64,000 nucleotides of DNA, from NCBI GenBank assembly GCA_030529995.1, contig JAUMVT010000004.1:24673-88672 (forward strand), in the 5' to 3' direction. The notes beneath the pieces are model-generated. The model was not told the DNA's origin and did no database searches. It saw only the letters and a list, made by a program, of their open reading frames with translations. This DNA comes from Clostridia bacterium (GTDB taxonomy: Bacteria > Bacillota > Clostridia > Christensenellales > Aristaeellaceae). A program made the translations under genes and the position numbers. Of this stretch, positions 35,823 to 45,200 are shown in pieces. The number at the start of each line of letters is the position of its first letter. Positions within the stretch are counted from its first letter, which is position 1.

Positions 35823-37184
35823 ATGCGCTCAACACAAAATGACGCCGATATGACTCAAGGCGTTATCTGGAAGCATTTTGTTCGGTTTACCCTGCCCATG
35901 ATTTTAGGCTTGCTGTTTCAGCAGCTTTATAACACGGTGGATACCCTGGTGGTAGGGCAGTTCGTTGGCACGGAAGCCCTGGCGGCCGTAGGCAGCACCA
36001 CCAGCATTGTGAACATGCTGGTAGGGTTGAGTGCAGGGCTTTCCACCGGTGCCAGTGTGGTCATCAGTCAGCGCTACGGCGCTCATGACAGCAATGGGCT
36101 TCACGATGCGGTGCAGACCACCATTGCCGTCACGCTGATTCTGTGCGCCCTCTTCACAGCCGTCGGCATTGCCATTGTGCAGCCCATGCTGAACATGATG
36201 TCCACCCCGGAGGAAGTGTTTGGCGAGGCTGAAACCTACCTGACCATTTATTTCAGCGGCATTGCAGGGCTGCTGATTTACAACATGGGGTCCGGCATCC
36301 TCCGTGCCGTAGGCGACTCCCGTCATCCCCTGTACTTTCTGGTGTTCTCCGCGCTGATGAACACGGTGATGGATTTGCTGTTTGTGGTGGTATTCAAAAT
36401 GGGGGTGGCCGGCGTGGCGTGGGCAACCATCATTGCTCAGTTCTGCTCGGCCATTCTGGTGCTGTACACCCTGTCTCAGGACAGCGTACCTTACGGCATC
36501 AAGTGGAAGAGTCTCAGCATCCGCAAGGATATGCTGAAGGAAATCCTCAGCATCGGTCTTCCCTCCGGCGTACAGCAGGGGCTGACGTCCTTCTCCAACG
36601 TGTTTGTCCAGTCCTACATCAATGCCTTCGGCGCAGCCTGCATGGCCGGCTACAGCAGCTACAACAAGCTGGATGCCTTCATTCTCATTCCTGCCCAGGC
36701 CATCTCCATGGCCTCCACCACCTTTGTGGGGCAGAACTGGGGTGCAAACAAACCTGCGCGAGCCCGGAAAGGCATGTGGCAGGCACTGGGCATGAGTCTT
36801 GCTTCCACCGTTGTACTGACCCTTGGCATGCTGCTGCTGGCTCGTCCCCTGCTCCGCTTCTTCAGCCCGGATGAGGATGTGATCAGCTACGGTGTGCGGT
36901 TCATCACCATTATGACACCATTCTACTTTGTCATTAGTTTCTATCAAATCTTTGCCGGGGCGCTTCGGGGCGTTGGCAGCGCAACGGCGCCCATGGTGAT
37001 TATGCTGGGTTCCTTCGTGGTTTTCCGGCAGATCTACCTTTACATCGCCCAGCAGGCCGGTCTTGGGTTTGTAGGCGTGGCGCTAGGCTATCCCATGGGG
37101 TGGATTGTCTGCTCCCTTTCCCTGTCCATCGCCTATGCCAGAAGCAAGCTTGCAAAAAAGCACTGCACACGACCGGCAGGCTAA
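35823..37184 (+). CDS. MATE-family efflux transporter
   Basis: A 453-residue cation-coupled multidrug exporter with two MatE repeats and about twelve TM helices. N-terminal landmarks are HFVRFTLPMILGLLFQQLYNTVDTLVVGQFVG and AAVGSTTSIVNMLVGLSAGLSTGASVVISQ. Mid-protein landmarks are VGDSRHPLYFLVFSALMN and SIGLPSGVQQGLTSFSNVFVQ; the second repeat has FVGQNWGANKPARARKGM. The ATG at 35823 follows GGAGG by 6 bases. It is monocistronic, with its own promoter and terminator. The exported compound is unknown. Confidence 0.95.
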   Translation: MRSTQNDADMTQGVIWKHFVRFTLPMILGLLFQQLYNTVDTLVVGQFVGTEALAAVGSTTSIVNMLVGLSAGLSTGASVVISQRYGAHDSNGLHDAVQTTIAVTLILCALFTAVGIAIVQPMLNMMSTPEEVFGEAETYLTIYFSGIAGLLIYNMGSGILRAVGDSRHPLYFLVFSALMNTVMDLLFVVVFKMGVAGVAWATIIAQFCSAILVLYTLSQDSVPYGIKWKSLSIRKDMLKEILSIGLPSGVQQGLTSFSNVFVQSYINAFGAACMAGYSSYNKLDAFILIPAQAISMASTTFVGQNWGANKPARARKGMWQALGMSLASTVVLTLGMLLLARPLLRFFSPDEDVISYGVRFITIMTPFYFVISFYQIFAGALRGVGSATAPMVIMLGSFVVFRQIYLYIAQQAGLGFVGVALGYPMGWIVCSLSLSIAYARSKLAKKHCTRPAG

Positions 37185-37200
37185 CACCAAAACATCAATG

Positions 37201-37240
37201 AAGGGTCGGAAGAACACTTTCTGTTCCTCCGACCCTTTAT
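37201..37240. terminator. Bidirectional terminator, MATE gene and CBS/CorC gene
   Basis: A 16-bp stem with one mismatch (37201-37216 with 37222-37237) has a 5-base loop and is followed by T-rich sequence. Confidence 0.85.
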
Positions 37241-38593
37241 TTATGCGTCTGCTTCCGATGAATCCTCATCAGGCTCCGGCTTCACGATTTTGCTGACCAG
37301 TGCCGTTTCCACCCGGTGCTCTTCCATCTTTTCCACCTTGATGTGAAGCCCGTCCACGTCCACTTCCGGCTGGCTGCCGTCCATAGGAATGGTGGTAAAC
37401 TGGCTGAACACCAGCCCGCCCAAGGTATCATAGTCCTCATTCTGTGGCAGTTCAATATCCAGCGCTTCCGCCACATCCTCGAGCCCGGCTGTGCCGGTAA
37501 TGCGCCAAAGATTCTCACCCAGTCGGGTAATATCCGCCATGACCTGAGGATCAAACTCATCGTAAATATTGCCCACAATCTCTTCCAGCAGGTCTTCCAT
37601 GGTGACGACGCCGCTCATGCCGCCGTACTCATCCACCACCACAGCCATGTGGACTTTCTTCTTCTGCATGTCACGGAAGAGCACATCTGCCTGCACCGTT
37701 TCCGGCACGAAATAGGCAGGGCGAATGATTTCCCGCAGGGGTCTGGGAGAAGGCTTCCGCTGCTCCAGCAGATAGTTCCGTGTACTCAGCACACCGATGA
37801 TGTCGTCCATGTCCTCATCGTACACGGGGAAGCGGCTCAGACCGGACTCCACAATGGTTTTGATCACGTTCTCCGGGGTTTCCTCCACCCAGATGCTGGT
37901 CACATCCGTCCGGTGGGTCATCACATCTTCAGCGGAATGATTGTTGAACTCGAATATGTTCTCAATCATTTCCTTTTCCGCCTCTTCAATGGTGCCGCTT
38001 TCGCCGCCCATGTCCACCAGCATGCGGATTTCCTCTTCCGTGACTTCCTCCGGCTTAGCATTGGGATCAATGCCCATCAGCCGCAGAACGCCGTTGGTGG
38101 TCTTGTGAATGAGCCACACCAGCGGATGAAAAATCTTTTCCAGTACAGCTAAAACCCCGCCGGTCAACCGTGCCGCTTTCTCCGGGTGCTGAAGGGCAAT
38201 CTTCCGGGGCACATAGCCGCCAAGTACCAGTGTAATGAAGGCAAGCACCAAGGTCAGGAGAATCACGCAAAGGATCTCCATCGAGCCTGCTTCCATGGTC
38301 ATGCCCCACTGACGGAAAAGTTCTGCCAGTCTGGGGGCAAAATGCAGCGCCGCAAAAGCGCTGCTGAACAAGGCAGTCAAGGTCAGGCACACCTGTACGG
38401 TGGCCAAATATTTCTCCGGCTCATCCGCCAACTTCAGCAGGTTTGCGGCGGAATCGTCACCGTCTTCCACTTCATGACGCAGCTTCCCATCATTCAGGGA
38501 GGTTACGGCCGCCTGCATGGCCGAAAGAAAGCCGCTGAGGAGAATGAAAAGAAGCTGCAGCAGTAGAGGACCGCCCAACGGGTCGGATGACAA
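37241..38593 (-). CDS. CNNM/CBS/CorC_HlyC domain membrane protein (hemolysin C family)
   Basis: A 450-residue protein of the CNNM (DUF21)-CBS-CBS-CorC_HlyC architecture, linked to Mg2+ or other cation export. The DUF21 membrane part (about 1-190) begins [24 protein letters not shown] and includes [18 protein letters not shown]. The CBS pair (about 205-330) has [32 protein letters not shown] and [33 protein letters not shown]. The C-terminal CorC_HlyC domain follows. The start is taken as the TTG at 38593 with AAGGAG 8 bases upstream; a GTG at 38602 is the alternative. Confidence 0.92.
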   Translation of the reverse strand: MSSDPLGGPLLLQLLFILLSGFLSAMQAAVTSLNDGKLRHEVEDGDDSAANLLKLADEPEKYLATVQVCLTLTALFSSAFAALHFAPRLAELFRQWGMTMEAGSMEILCVILLTLVLAFITLVLGGYVPRKIALQHPEKAARLTGGVLAVLEKIFHPLVWLIHKTTNGVLRLMGIDPNAKPEEVTEEEIRMLVDMGGESGTIEEAEKEMIENIFEFNNHSAEDVMTHRTDVTSIWVEETPENVIKTIVESGLSRFPVYDEDMDDIIGVLSTRNYLLEQRKPSPRPLREIIRPAYFVPETVQADVLFRDMQKKKVHMAVVVDEYGGMSGVVTMEDLLEEIVGNIYDEFDPQVMADITRLGENLWRITGTAGLEDVAEALDIELPQNEDYDTLGGLVFSQFTTIPMDGSQPEVDVDGLHIKVEKMEEHRVETALVSKIVKPEPDEDSSEADA

Positions 38594-38681
38594 AAAAATC
38601 ACTCCTTACAAATCGATGAATCATCACAGGGCACAGTCATTCATGCACCTGCAGAGAAGCACCTTATGCCTCTCCAGAATA

Positions 38682-38709
38682 AGTATAGCATAATTATTGC
38701 CAAAAACAA
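38682..38709 (-). promoter_or_regulatory. Promoter for the CBS/CorC gene
   Basis: On the minus strand TTGTTT (38704-38709) and TATACT (38682-38687) are separated by 16 bases. It sits just beyond the terminator of the upstream gene. Confidence 0.55.
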
Positions 38710-38711
38710 GG

Positions 38712-38742
38712 GGCAGGATGATTTTGCTGTCATCCCGCCCGA
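38712..38742 (-). terminator. Terminator of the 498-residue secreted protein gene
   Basis: A GC-rich stem, gggc-ggatga with tcatcc-gccc and one bulge on each side, is followed on the minus strand by a T-rich run. Confidence 0.65.
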
Positions 38743-38759
38743 AAATCCTATTCTGTTGA

Positions 38760-40256
38760 TCAGTTGCTGCCGCCGGTCAGTGCCTGCAGAATGCTGGCAG
38801 GCAGATTCTGCAGAATCACCAGCAGGTTGGTCTGGGCAGAGGTCATTGCTTCCTCAAAGTAGGCGGACAGTTCTTCCTCCGTCATTTTGCCGAGATGCAC
38901 GGCGCTCTGGGCATCAATGTCATCCGCAGCCTTGTCGGTGGCCTGATCCACGGTGATGGTCACCATAGGCGTCTTGCTGTCATTCAGGTAAAGAGCGACG
39001 GTCTTGTTGCCCACGGCATCCTTGCCGTCAAAGGAGGCCGACTCCTGCACGTTCACGCTCAGGCTGGTGCGGTTTTCTGCTGTACCGTCCCCGGAGAATG
39101 CAGCGGTATAGGTCACATCCGAAGAAGCCTGGGTGTCCCCGTTTTCCTTGGTGCCGTCAGCCGTGAGGCTCATTACTTCCAGCACCGTTCCATCCTTCTT
39201 CACATAGGACAAAGCCGCGCCGAAGGATACTTTCTTTTCCGCATCGGTCAGGTAATCCACGGACAGCACCGCATCGGAATCGTCGCTGGTCATGGTGAAC
39301 GTCAGGGAGTGACCCATGCCATCAGCCGTGCCCAGACGATTGTACACAATAGCCATGGGCAGCACGTTTTCCTCGGCATCTGCTTTCGGGGTCAGGGTGA
39401 CAGAAGCGTGCACGGTTTCGCCGTTTGCATTGGTCATGGCCACCGCCACAATGTCCTCATAGTTGGACAGAGCTTTTTCCATTGCAGCCGGCAGACCCTC
39501 GAAGAACTCGTCCTCGGTGACCTCCTGACCATCCAGCGTGTAGGTAGCATTCGCCTGGCGAAGCACCGTCATCAGTGCTTCATTGCTGTGGCAGGCATCC
39601 GCGAACACCTTCACCAGATCCTTCACGTCTTCAGCGGTGATGGTCATGGTCATCTTGGTGGTTGCAGGCTCGTGATCCTTGGTCTGCTCCGTTACTTCTT
39701 CCGTGACAATGCGGGCGCTCATCCGCTCCGTTACTGCGGTGTAGCCCTCCAAGTCGAAGGTAAAGTTTCTGACGGCATCATAGGCGGAATCCATTGCATA
39801 GGTCAACGTATCCGCCGTTAAGCTTTCCACCAGGCTGGCCACGTCCACATCGACGGCATCGCCCAGCAAGGTAAGCATCTGCTTGGAAAAGTCTACTGCT
39901 TCATCGGCAGTAAAGGCAACGGGGTGATCCAGCAGGGAGGTCGCCAGGTACAGCGTATCATCCTTCACCTGGGCATCGAAGGTCAGCACCTTCACGCCAT
40001 TTAAGCTCACGGACAGGCCGCTCACATCTCCGTCCGCACCGCCGGCCTTCGTGCTGAAGGCCAGGGCGTTCAGCAGATCCTTCGCCATGGTAGCGGCAGT
40101 ACCGTCCAAGGGCAGATCGCCGGGGGTGAAGGTAACATCTGTATACAGGGTACGTCCTTCCGGCATGGCCATAATCTCTGCCGGGGTAGCAGCCAGACTC
40201 ATGGCCGGCAAAACCAGCATCAGGAGAGCCAGAAGCATGGAGAGCAATTTGCGCAT
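38760..40256 (-). CDS. Large secreted protein of unknown function
   Basis: A 498-residue protein I do not recognise. The signal peptide is MRKLLSMLLALLMLVLPAMSLAA. The mature protein is strongly acidic and almost Cys-free, with many alternating beta-type segments (TYTLDGQEVTEDEFFEGLPAAMEKAL, VHASVTLTPKADAEEN, TLTFTMTSDDSDAVLSVDYL). The C-terminal stretch is helical (MTEEELSAYFEEAMTSAQTNLLVILQNLPASILQAL). The composition recalls large bacterial lipoprotein or beta-barrel-like LolA/LppX folds, but that is only a guess. The ATG has GGAGG 9 bases upstream. A perfect consensus promoter suggests high constitutive expression. Confidence 0.75.
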   Translation of the reverse strand: MRKLLSMLLALLMLVLPAMSLAATPAEIMAMPEGRTLYTDVTFTPGDLPLDGTAATMAKDLLNALAFSTKAGGADGDVSGLSVSLNGVKVLTFDAQVKDDTLYLATSLLDHPVAFTADEAVDFSKQMLTLLGDAVDVDVASLVESLTADTLTYAMDSAYDAVRNFTFDLEGYTAVTERMSARIVTEEVTEQTKDHEPATTKMTMTITAEDVKDLVKVFADACHSNEALMTVLRQANATYTLDGQEVTEDEFFEGLPAAMEKALSNYEDIVAVAMTNANGETVHASVTLTPKADAEENVLPMAIVYNRLGTADGMGHSLTFTMTSDDSDAVLSVDYLTDAEKKVSFGAALSYVKKDGTVLEVMSLTADGTKENGDTQASSDVTYTAAFSGDGTAENRTSLSVNVQESASFDGKDAVGNKTVALYLNDSKTPMVTITVDQATDKAADDIDAQSAVHLGKMTEEELSAYFEEAMTSAQTNLLVILQNLPASILQALTGGSN

Positions 40257-40294
40257 GGGACAATTCCTCCGTCTCTTAATTGGTACCTGCCTCG

Positions 40295-40323
40295 ATTATA
40301 AGAGAGGGAAAAATGTCTGTCAA
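40295..40323 (-). promoter_or_regulatory. Perfect consensus promoter for the 498-residue secreted protein
   Basis: On the minus strand TTGACA (40318-40323) and TATAAT (40295-40300) both match consensus exactly with 17-base spacing. Confidence 0.85.
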
Positions 40324-40374
40324 CACGGGAGTTGTAACAAATGCCTATACCTTTGCAAATCGAATTCGCCCTAC

Positions 40375-40403
40375 TTGCATTTTCATGCGTACCCTGCTAT
40401 AAT
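40375..40403 (+). promoter_or_regulatory. Promoter for the ctsR-mcsA-mcsB-clpC operon
   Basis: TTGCAT (40375-40380) and TATAAT (40398-40403) are separated by 17 bases, about 50 bases before ctsR. Confidence 0.85.
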
Positions 40404-40409
40404 GATATT

Positions 40410-40426
40410 GGTCAAAGATAGTCAGT
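40410..40426 (+). promoter_or_regulatory. CtsR operator (heptad direct repeat)
   Basis: GGTCAAA, 3 bases, then AGTCAGT matches the CtsR box pattern RGTCAAA-N3-RGTCAAA with the second heptad imperfect. It overlaps the expected transcription start, so CtsR should repress its own operon. A TTGACC at 40428-40434 gives an extra inverted half-site. Confidence 0.7.
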
Positions 40427-40452
40427 CTTGACCGGAAGCAGAGGAATTGACC

Positions 40453-40935
40453 ATGCGATTAAGCGATACCATTGAAGACTTTATCAAGATGCTCCTTGCT
40501 CAGGATGAACCTGAGGTGGAGCTCAAGCGCAATGAGCTGGCCGAGTATTTTGGCTGTGCCCCCAGTCAGATCAACTATGTGCTTGCCACCCGCTTTACCC
40601 CGGATCACGGCTATGTCATTGAGAGCAGGCGCGGCGGCGGCGGTTACATCCGCATTGTGCGTGTGGTGCAGCAGCCCGGCCAGCAGCTCATGTATCTGAT
40701 TCACGAGCGCATCGGAGACAGCATTACGGAAGGAGAAGCAGCCCACATCATTACCCACCTGGTGGAGCAGAAAATGCTGACCCCCAGTGAAGGGGAGCTT
40801 GCCCGTGCTGCCGTTTCCGCTCAGGCCTTGGCCGTTCCCCTGCCGGAGCCCATGAAGGACGCCCTGCGTGCAAAGTCACTGAAGGCGATGCTGACCTCCG
40901 TGGCTCGGCGAAACACACCCACCCTTGAAGCCTAA
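40453..40935 (+). CDS. ctsR: Transcriptional repressor CtsR
   Basis: The heat-sensing repressor of clp genes in Bacillota, 160 residues. The N-terminal winged helix has DTIEDFIKMLL, ELAEYFGCAPSQINYVLATRF and the diagnostic glycine-rich wing ESRRGGGGYIRIVRV near residue 60, whose glycine acts in heat sensing in Bacillus. The C-terminal dimerisation part carries the region recognised by McsB. The ATG at 40453 follows GAGG by 8 bases. An in-frame TTG lies 6 bases upstream. A CtsR-type box sits in its own promoter. Confidence 0.96.
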   Translation: MRLSDTIEDFIKMLLAQDEPEVELKRNELAEYFGCAPSQINYVLATRFTPDHGYVIESRRGGGGYIRIVRVVQQPGQQLMYLIHERIGDSITEGEAAHIITHLVEQKMLTPSEGELARAAVSAQALAVPLPEPMKDALRAKSLKAMLTSVARRNTPTLEA

Positions 40936-40954
40936 CCCGAAAGGATGATTGCTT

Positions 40955-41461
40955 ATGTTATGTGAAGAATGCAAGGTTAATGAAGCAACCTTTACGATTT
41001 CCGTGGTGGTTGCAGGCGAAGTGACCACCCGGCACCTGTGCGGCGAATGCATGGCGAAAATGAACGCCGACCTGCAAAGCGGCAATATTAAGAGCCTGCT
41101 TTCCTCCATTCTCTCCGCCATTACCGGTTCCGAAACGCCGGAGGAGCCTCGAGTGGAGATTGTATGCCCCCGGTGCAACACCACCTTGAGCCAGTTTACC
41201 AAATCCGGCCATTTGGGCTGTCCCCACTGCTATGAAGCTTTCCGGGAGCAGCTCCAGCCCATGCTGCTGCAAATCCATGGCAGAGTGCAGCATGCCGGCC
41301 GTGAACCTCTGAACACCTGCGAAGCCCAGCGTCAGCGCACCCGGCAGGAAGAATTGACCCGGCAAATGGAGCAGGCCGTTGCTCAGGAGGATTTCGAAAC
41401 AGCCGCCCGCCTGCGGGATCAGCTCCGTGAAATGGCTGCCAAGGAGGCACAGGCCCAATGA
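40955..41461 (+). CDS. mcsA: McsA, activator of the McsB arginine kinase
   Basis: A 168-residue zinc protein that activates McsB. Four Cys pairs are visible: MLCEECK, HLCGECMAKMN, IVCPRCNTTL and LGCPHCYEAF, enough for two zinc sites. The C-terminal UVR motif reads RQEELTRQMEQAVAQEDFETAARLRDQLREM. The ATG at 40955 follows AAAGGA. The stop overlaps the mcsB start as ATGA. Confidence 0.95.
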   Translation: MLCEECKVNEATFTISVVVAGEVTTRHLCGECMAKMNADLQSGNIKSLLSSILSAITGSETPEEPRVEIVCPRCNTTLSQFTKSGHLGCPHCYEAFREQLQPMLLQIHGRVQHAGREPLNTCEAQRQRTRQEELTRQMEQAVAQEDFETAARLRDQLREMAAKEAQAQ

Positions 41462-42456
41462 GCAATCATGCAACCATTCTTTCCTCCCGGGTTCGCCTTG
41501 CGAGAAACTATGAGGATTTGCCCTTCGATGTAGCAGATCATCCTGACCTGGCTGCCGCCTGCATCTCCCGCACTACCAATGCCATGAAGCTTTCCGGCGC
41601 CGATGAGGGCTTCGAACTGCTCCGCCTCAGTGACATGAGTGCCAACCAGCGGCTGGCACTGTGTGAAAGCCACCTGATCAGCAAGGATTTGCTGCTGCGC
41701 CCGGATACGGCAGCTGTGATGCTGAACACGGAGGAAAGCATCTCCGTGATGATGAACGAAGAGGATCATCTGCGCATTCAGGCCATTGTACCCGGGGATG
41801 ATTTGCAAACAGCCGCCGACCGGTGCTTCCGGGTAGAGGATGCCCTGAGCCGTCAGGTCAACTTTGCCTTTGACCATCAGCTAGGGTATCTGACTGCCTG
41901 CCCCACCAACACCGGCACCGGCATGCGGGCTTCCCTGTTGATTCATCTGCCTATGCTGACCATCGGCAAGCAAATGGGCAATGTGGGGCAGATTGTTGCC
42001 AAAGTCGGTTTAACCATCCGAGGCGTGTACGGCGAGGGTGCCGAGGCACTGGGCTGCCTGTATCAGGTATCCAATCAGGTGACCCTTGGCCGAACAGAGC
42101 AGGAGTTGATCAGTGCCGTTACCGCCGTGGGGCATCAATTAACAGACATGGAGCTTTCCCTGCGAGAGAAGTCCATGGGTGCCCATCGGCTGGTATTGGA
42201 AGACCCCATCTGGCGCGCCTGGGGCATTCTGTGCAATGCCAGAATCATGGAACTGCCGGAATTCTTCAAGCACTGGAGTGCTGTCCGCTTGGGGGCTGCC
42301 ATTGGCATGCTTCAATTGAAAACGGATACGCTGGATCAGATGCTGGAACAGGTGCAGGATGCTCACCTGCAGGACTTTGCAGAATCTCGCCTGACCGGCA
42401 GGGATTTGGCGGCCGCCCGGGCAAGCAGAATCCGCAGCATGCTGGCGGCAGAATAA
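41458..42456 (+). CDS. mcsB: Protein arginine kinase McsB
   Basis: The kinase that phosphorylates arginines on client proteins, marking them for ClpC-ClpP, 332 residues. It belongs to the phosphagen (guanido) kinase fold. SSRVRLARNYEDLPF near the N-terminus and the catalytic loop CPTNTGTGMRASLLIHLPML near residue 144 are diagnostic, as is GLTIRGVYGEGAEALG near residue 183. It is translationally coupled to mcsA by ATGA. clpC follows after 44 bases. Confidence 0.96.
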   Translation: MSNHATILSSRVRLARNYEDLPFDVADHPDLAAACISRTTNAMKLSGADEGFELLRLSDMSANQRLALCESHLISKDLLLRPDTAAVMLNTEESISVMMNEEDHLRIQAIVPGDDLQTAADRCFRVEDALSRQVNFAFDHQLGYLTACPTNTGTGMRASLLIHLPMLTIGKQMGNVGQIVAKVGLTIRGVYGEGAEALGCLYQVSNQVTLGRTEQELISAVTAVGHQLTDMELSLREKSMGAHRLVLEDPIWRAWGILCNARIMELPEFFKHWSAVRLGAAIGMLQLKTDTLDQMLEQVQDAHLQDFAESRLTGRDLAAARASRIRSMLAAE

Positions 42457-42500
42457 CGAGCAATATAACTGCGTTCAGTTGAACGTATCAGGAGGATCTT

Positions 42501-44951
42501 ATGGCCCTATTCGGACAATTTACGGAGCGGGCGCAGCATATGCTGGAAGCTGCCCGCTCCATCGCGGAGGAGCTGAACAATCCTGCCATGGGCACGGAAC
42601 ATCTGCTCCTCGCCCTTGTGAATGAAGATGAGCATCAGCCACATTCCATTCAGGAAAAAGTAGCTTATGATGATGTGCTTGCCCTGATGCCCCCCACGGA
42701 TGAAAATGCGCCGATGTCCCTGCAAATCAGCATGACTCCTCGGATGAAGAAACTGCTGGAGCTTAGCGTGATGGAATCCCGCCGGCTGGGGCAGGCCTAC
42801 GTTTCCGTGGAACATCTGTGGCTGGCGCTCCTGCGGGAAAACGACTGCTTGGCTTTTAATATTTTGAAGCAGCTGCAAGTGGACACGGAAAAGACCCGGG
42901 ACGAAATCATCCGTCAGCTTCGTGCAGAGCGCAGCGGCAGCGGAGAAGAACCGGAAGAGCGTCCGAACCCCAAGGCAAAAGGCAAGAAAGCCGAGACCCC
43001 TGTGCTTGCCCAGTACAGCCGTGATTTGACCGCAGCTGCCCGGGACAACGAGCTGGATCCCGTCATTGGCAGAGACACGGAAATTCAGCGCATCATTCAG
43101 ATCCTGATCCGCCGCACGAAGAACAATCCTGTGCTGATTGGTGAGCCCGGCGTAGGCAAAAGTGCCGTGGTGGAAGGGCTTGCCCAGCGAATCGTGCAGG
43201 GCAGCATTCCGGAAATGCTGGTGGGCAAGCGGGTACTGTCTCTGGACATGGGCAGCATGATTGCCGGCAGCAAGTACCGGGGCGAGTTTGAAGAGCGGCT
43301 GAAGAATGTCATGAAGGAAGTGCAGGAGAGCGGCAACATTCTCCTGTTCATCGACGAAATTCACAACATTGTGGGTGCCGGTCAGGCAGAAGGCAGCCTG
43401 GACGCCGCTAACATTCTGAAGCCCGCCCTTGCCCGGGGCGAGGTGCAGTGCATCGGTACCACCACGCTGGAGGAATACCGAAAGCACATTGAAAAGGATG
43501 CGGCTCTGGAACGCCGCTTCCAGCCCGTCATGGTCGGTGAACCTACCCAGGAGGAAGCACTGGCCATCCTGCACGGGCTGCGGGATCGGTATGAAGCCCA
43601 TCACAAGGTGCACATTACCGATGAAGCCCTGAAAGCCGCCGTGACCCTGTCCGACTGCTACATTGCCGACCGCTTTCTGCCGGACAAGGCTGTTGATCTG
43701 ATGGACGAAGCCGCCTCCCGTGTGCGAATTCAGGCCTTTACTGCGCCACCGGATGTGAAAGCACAGGAAAAGCAGTTGGAAGCCCTGATTGCCGAAAAGA
43801 AGGACGCCATTGCTCATCAGGACTTTGAGCGTGCCGCCTCCCTGCGGGATCAGGAACGCTGCCTCCGTCAGGAAATTGAAATGAAGCGTACTGCATGGAG
43901 CAAGCAGCAATCCGCTGCCAGGGACGTGGTCAATGAAGAGGATATTGCTCAGGTCGTTTCCGGCTGGACAGGCATTCCCGTCCGCAAAATGACGGAAACC
44001 GAGGCAGATCGCCTCATGCATCTGGAAGAAACCCTCCACGCCAGAGTCGTTGGTCAGGACGAAGCCGTCAGTGCCGTCGCCCGTGCCATTCGCCGTGCCC
44101 GGGCAGGGCTCAAGGATCCCAAACGTCCCATCGGCAGTTTTATCTTCCTCGGACCTACTGGCGTAGGCAAAACCGAGCTTTGCCGTGCCTTGGGCGAGGC
44201 CATGTTCGGGGATGAATCCGCCGTGATTCGCATCGACATGAGTGAATACATGGAGAAGCACACCACGTCCCGGCTGGTCGGCTCTCCCCCCGGCTATGTG
44301 GGCTATGAGGAAGGCGGCCAATTAACCGAAGCCGTGCGCCGCAAACCCTACAGCGTAATCCTGCTGGATGAGGTGGAAAAGGCGCATCCGGATGTGTTTA
44401 ATATCCTGCTGCAGATTCTGGAAGACGGCCGGCTTACCGACAACACCGGGCGTACGGTCAGCTTCAAGAATACCATCATTGTCATGACTTCCAATGCCGG
44501 TGCCCACAACATCAGCACAGGTCGTGCCATGGGCTTCGGTGCCAGCCCCATGGCTGATGTACACAGCTACGAAGCCATGAAAGATTCCGTGATGAAGGAA
44601 GTCAAGGAACTGTTCCGGCCGGAATTCATCAACCGTGTGGACGAGATGATCGTCTTCCATGCCCTGTCGGAAGAAGACATTCGCCGCATTGCCGACATGA
44701 TGCTGACGCAGGTTGCCAAGCGGCTGGAAGAGCGGGATGTTCATCTGCACTGGGATGCAGATGTGGCCGCTCATCTGGCGCAGGAGGGCTATGATCCGAA
44801 ATTCGGTGCCCGTCCCCTGCGGCGGCTGATTCAGCGCACGGTGGAAGATATGCTGAGTGAGGAGCTGATCCTGGGGCACTTTGCTTTAGGCGACCATGTG
44901 CAGCTGTATCTGGAAGACGGCACGATTAAGGTTCGGAAAGAACCGGCGTAA
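42501..44951 (+). CDS. clpC: ClpC, AAA+ unfoldase of the Clp protease
   Basis: An 816-residue Hsp100 chaperone that feeds arginine-phosphorylated or adaptor-bound proteins to ClpP. The double Clp_N repeat is at 1-145 ([44 protein letters not shown]). The first AAA+ has Walker A GEPGVGKS near residue 213 and [12 protein letters not shown]. The middle domain carries a UVR motif (about 426-460, [17 protein letters not shown]). The second AAA+ has GPTGVGKTE near residue 550, [28 protein letters not shown] and [14 protein letters not shown]. The C-terminal D2-small domain has [12 protein letters not shown]. It ends the operon; a strong terminator follows. Confidence 0.97.
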   Translation: MALFGQFTERAQHMLEAARSIAEELNNPAMGTEHLLLALVNEDEHQPHSIQEKVAYDDVLALMPPTDENAPMSLQISMTPRMKKLLELSVMESRRLGQAYVSVEHLWLALLRENDCLAFNILKQLQVDTEKTRDEIIRQLRAERSGSGEEPEERPNPKAKGKKAETPVLAQYSRDLTAAARDNELDPVIGRDTEIQRIIQILIRRTKNNPVLIGEPGVGKSAVVEGLAQRIVQGSIPEMLVGKRVLSLDMGSMIAGSKYRGEFEERLKNVMKEVQESGNILLFIDEIHNIVGAGQAEGSLDAANILKPALARGEVQCIGTTTLEEYRKHIEKDAALERRFQPVMVGEPTQEEALAILHGLRDRYEAHHKVHITDEALKAAVTLSDCYIADRFLPDKAVDLMDEAASRVRIQAFTAPPDVKAQEKQLEALIAEKKDAIAHQDFERAASLRDQERCLRQEIEMKRTAWSKQQSAARDVVNEEDIAQVVSGWTGIPVRKMTETEADRLMHLEETLHARVVGQDEAVSAVARAIRRARAGLKDPKRPIGSFIFLGPTGVGKTELCRALGEAMFGDESAVIRIDMSEYMEKHTTSRLVGSPPGYVGYEEGGQLTEAVRRKPYSVILLDEVEKAHPDVFNILLQILEDGRLTDNTGRTVSFKNTIIVMTSNAGAHNISTGRAMGFGASPMADVHSYEAMKDSVMKEVKELFRPEFINRVDEMIVFHALSEEDIRRIADMMLTQVAKRLEERDVHLHWDADVAAHLAQEGYDPKFGARPLRRLIQRTVEDMLSEELILGHFALGDHVQLYLEDGTIKVRKEPA

Positions 44952-44961
44952 TGTTCTTTCA

Positions 44962-44998
44962 TCGAGCGTGGGAGGGGTTCCTCTCACGCTCGATTTAT
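44962..44998 (+). terminator. Terminator of the ctsR-clpC operon
   Basis: A 14-bp stem with one wobble (44962-44975 with 44980-44993) and a 4-base loop is followed by a T-rich stretch. Confidence 0.85.
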
Positions 44999-45053
44999 TG
45001 ACGCAATGAATTTCACAGGCTGCTTTTGCTTCGTTTTTTCTTTGCTTTTGTCC

Positions 45054-45082
45054 TTGACAAACCTGTAGGGCATGGCTATACT
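45054..45082 (+). promoter_or_regulatory. Promoter for type III glutamine synthetase
   Basis: A perfect TTGACA (45054-45059) and TATACT (45077-45082) are separated by 17 bases. Transcription should start near 45089. Confidence 0.85.
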
Positions 45083-45091
45083 TGTGTGCAT

Positions 45092-45135
45092 GCAGCAAGG
45101 ACGCTGCGGGATTTTTTCTCGCACCGTCCTTTTTT
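45092..45135 (+). promoter_or_regulatory. Attenuator-like leader with an ANTAR-type hexaloop hairpin and overlapping terminator
   Basis: A 5-bp stem GCAGC/GCTGC (45092-45096 with 45103-45107) encloses the hexaloop AAGGAC, with A at loop position 1 and G at position 4 as in ANTAR-protein target hairpins. A competing terminator pairs 45097-45108 with 45120-45131 and is followed by T. The two structures share 45097-45107 and cannot form together. Only one hexaloop hairpin is visible, whereas known ANTAR targets have two. Confidence 0.5.
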
Positions 45136-45200
45136 CATGACAATCAGTTATGAAAAAAGCTGCGAAACCAAAGAAACATCGTAGAAGGGGGTTTACCTGG

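Noticed and set aside
42507-44321. A 604-residue open frame antisense to clpC
   Set aside because: It mirrors the conserved ClpC sequence and has no independent support.
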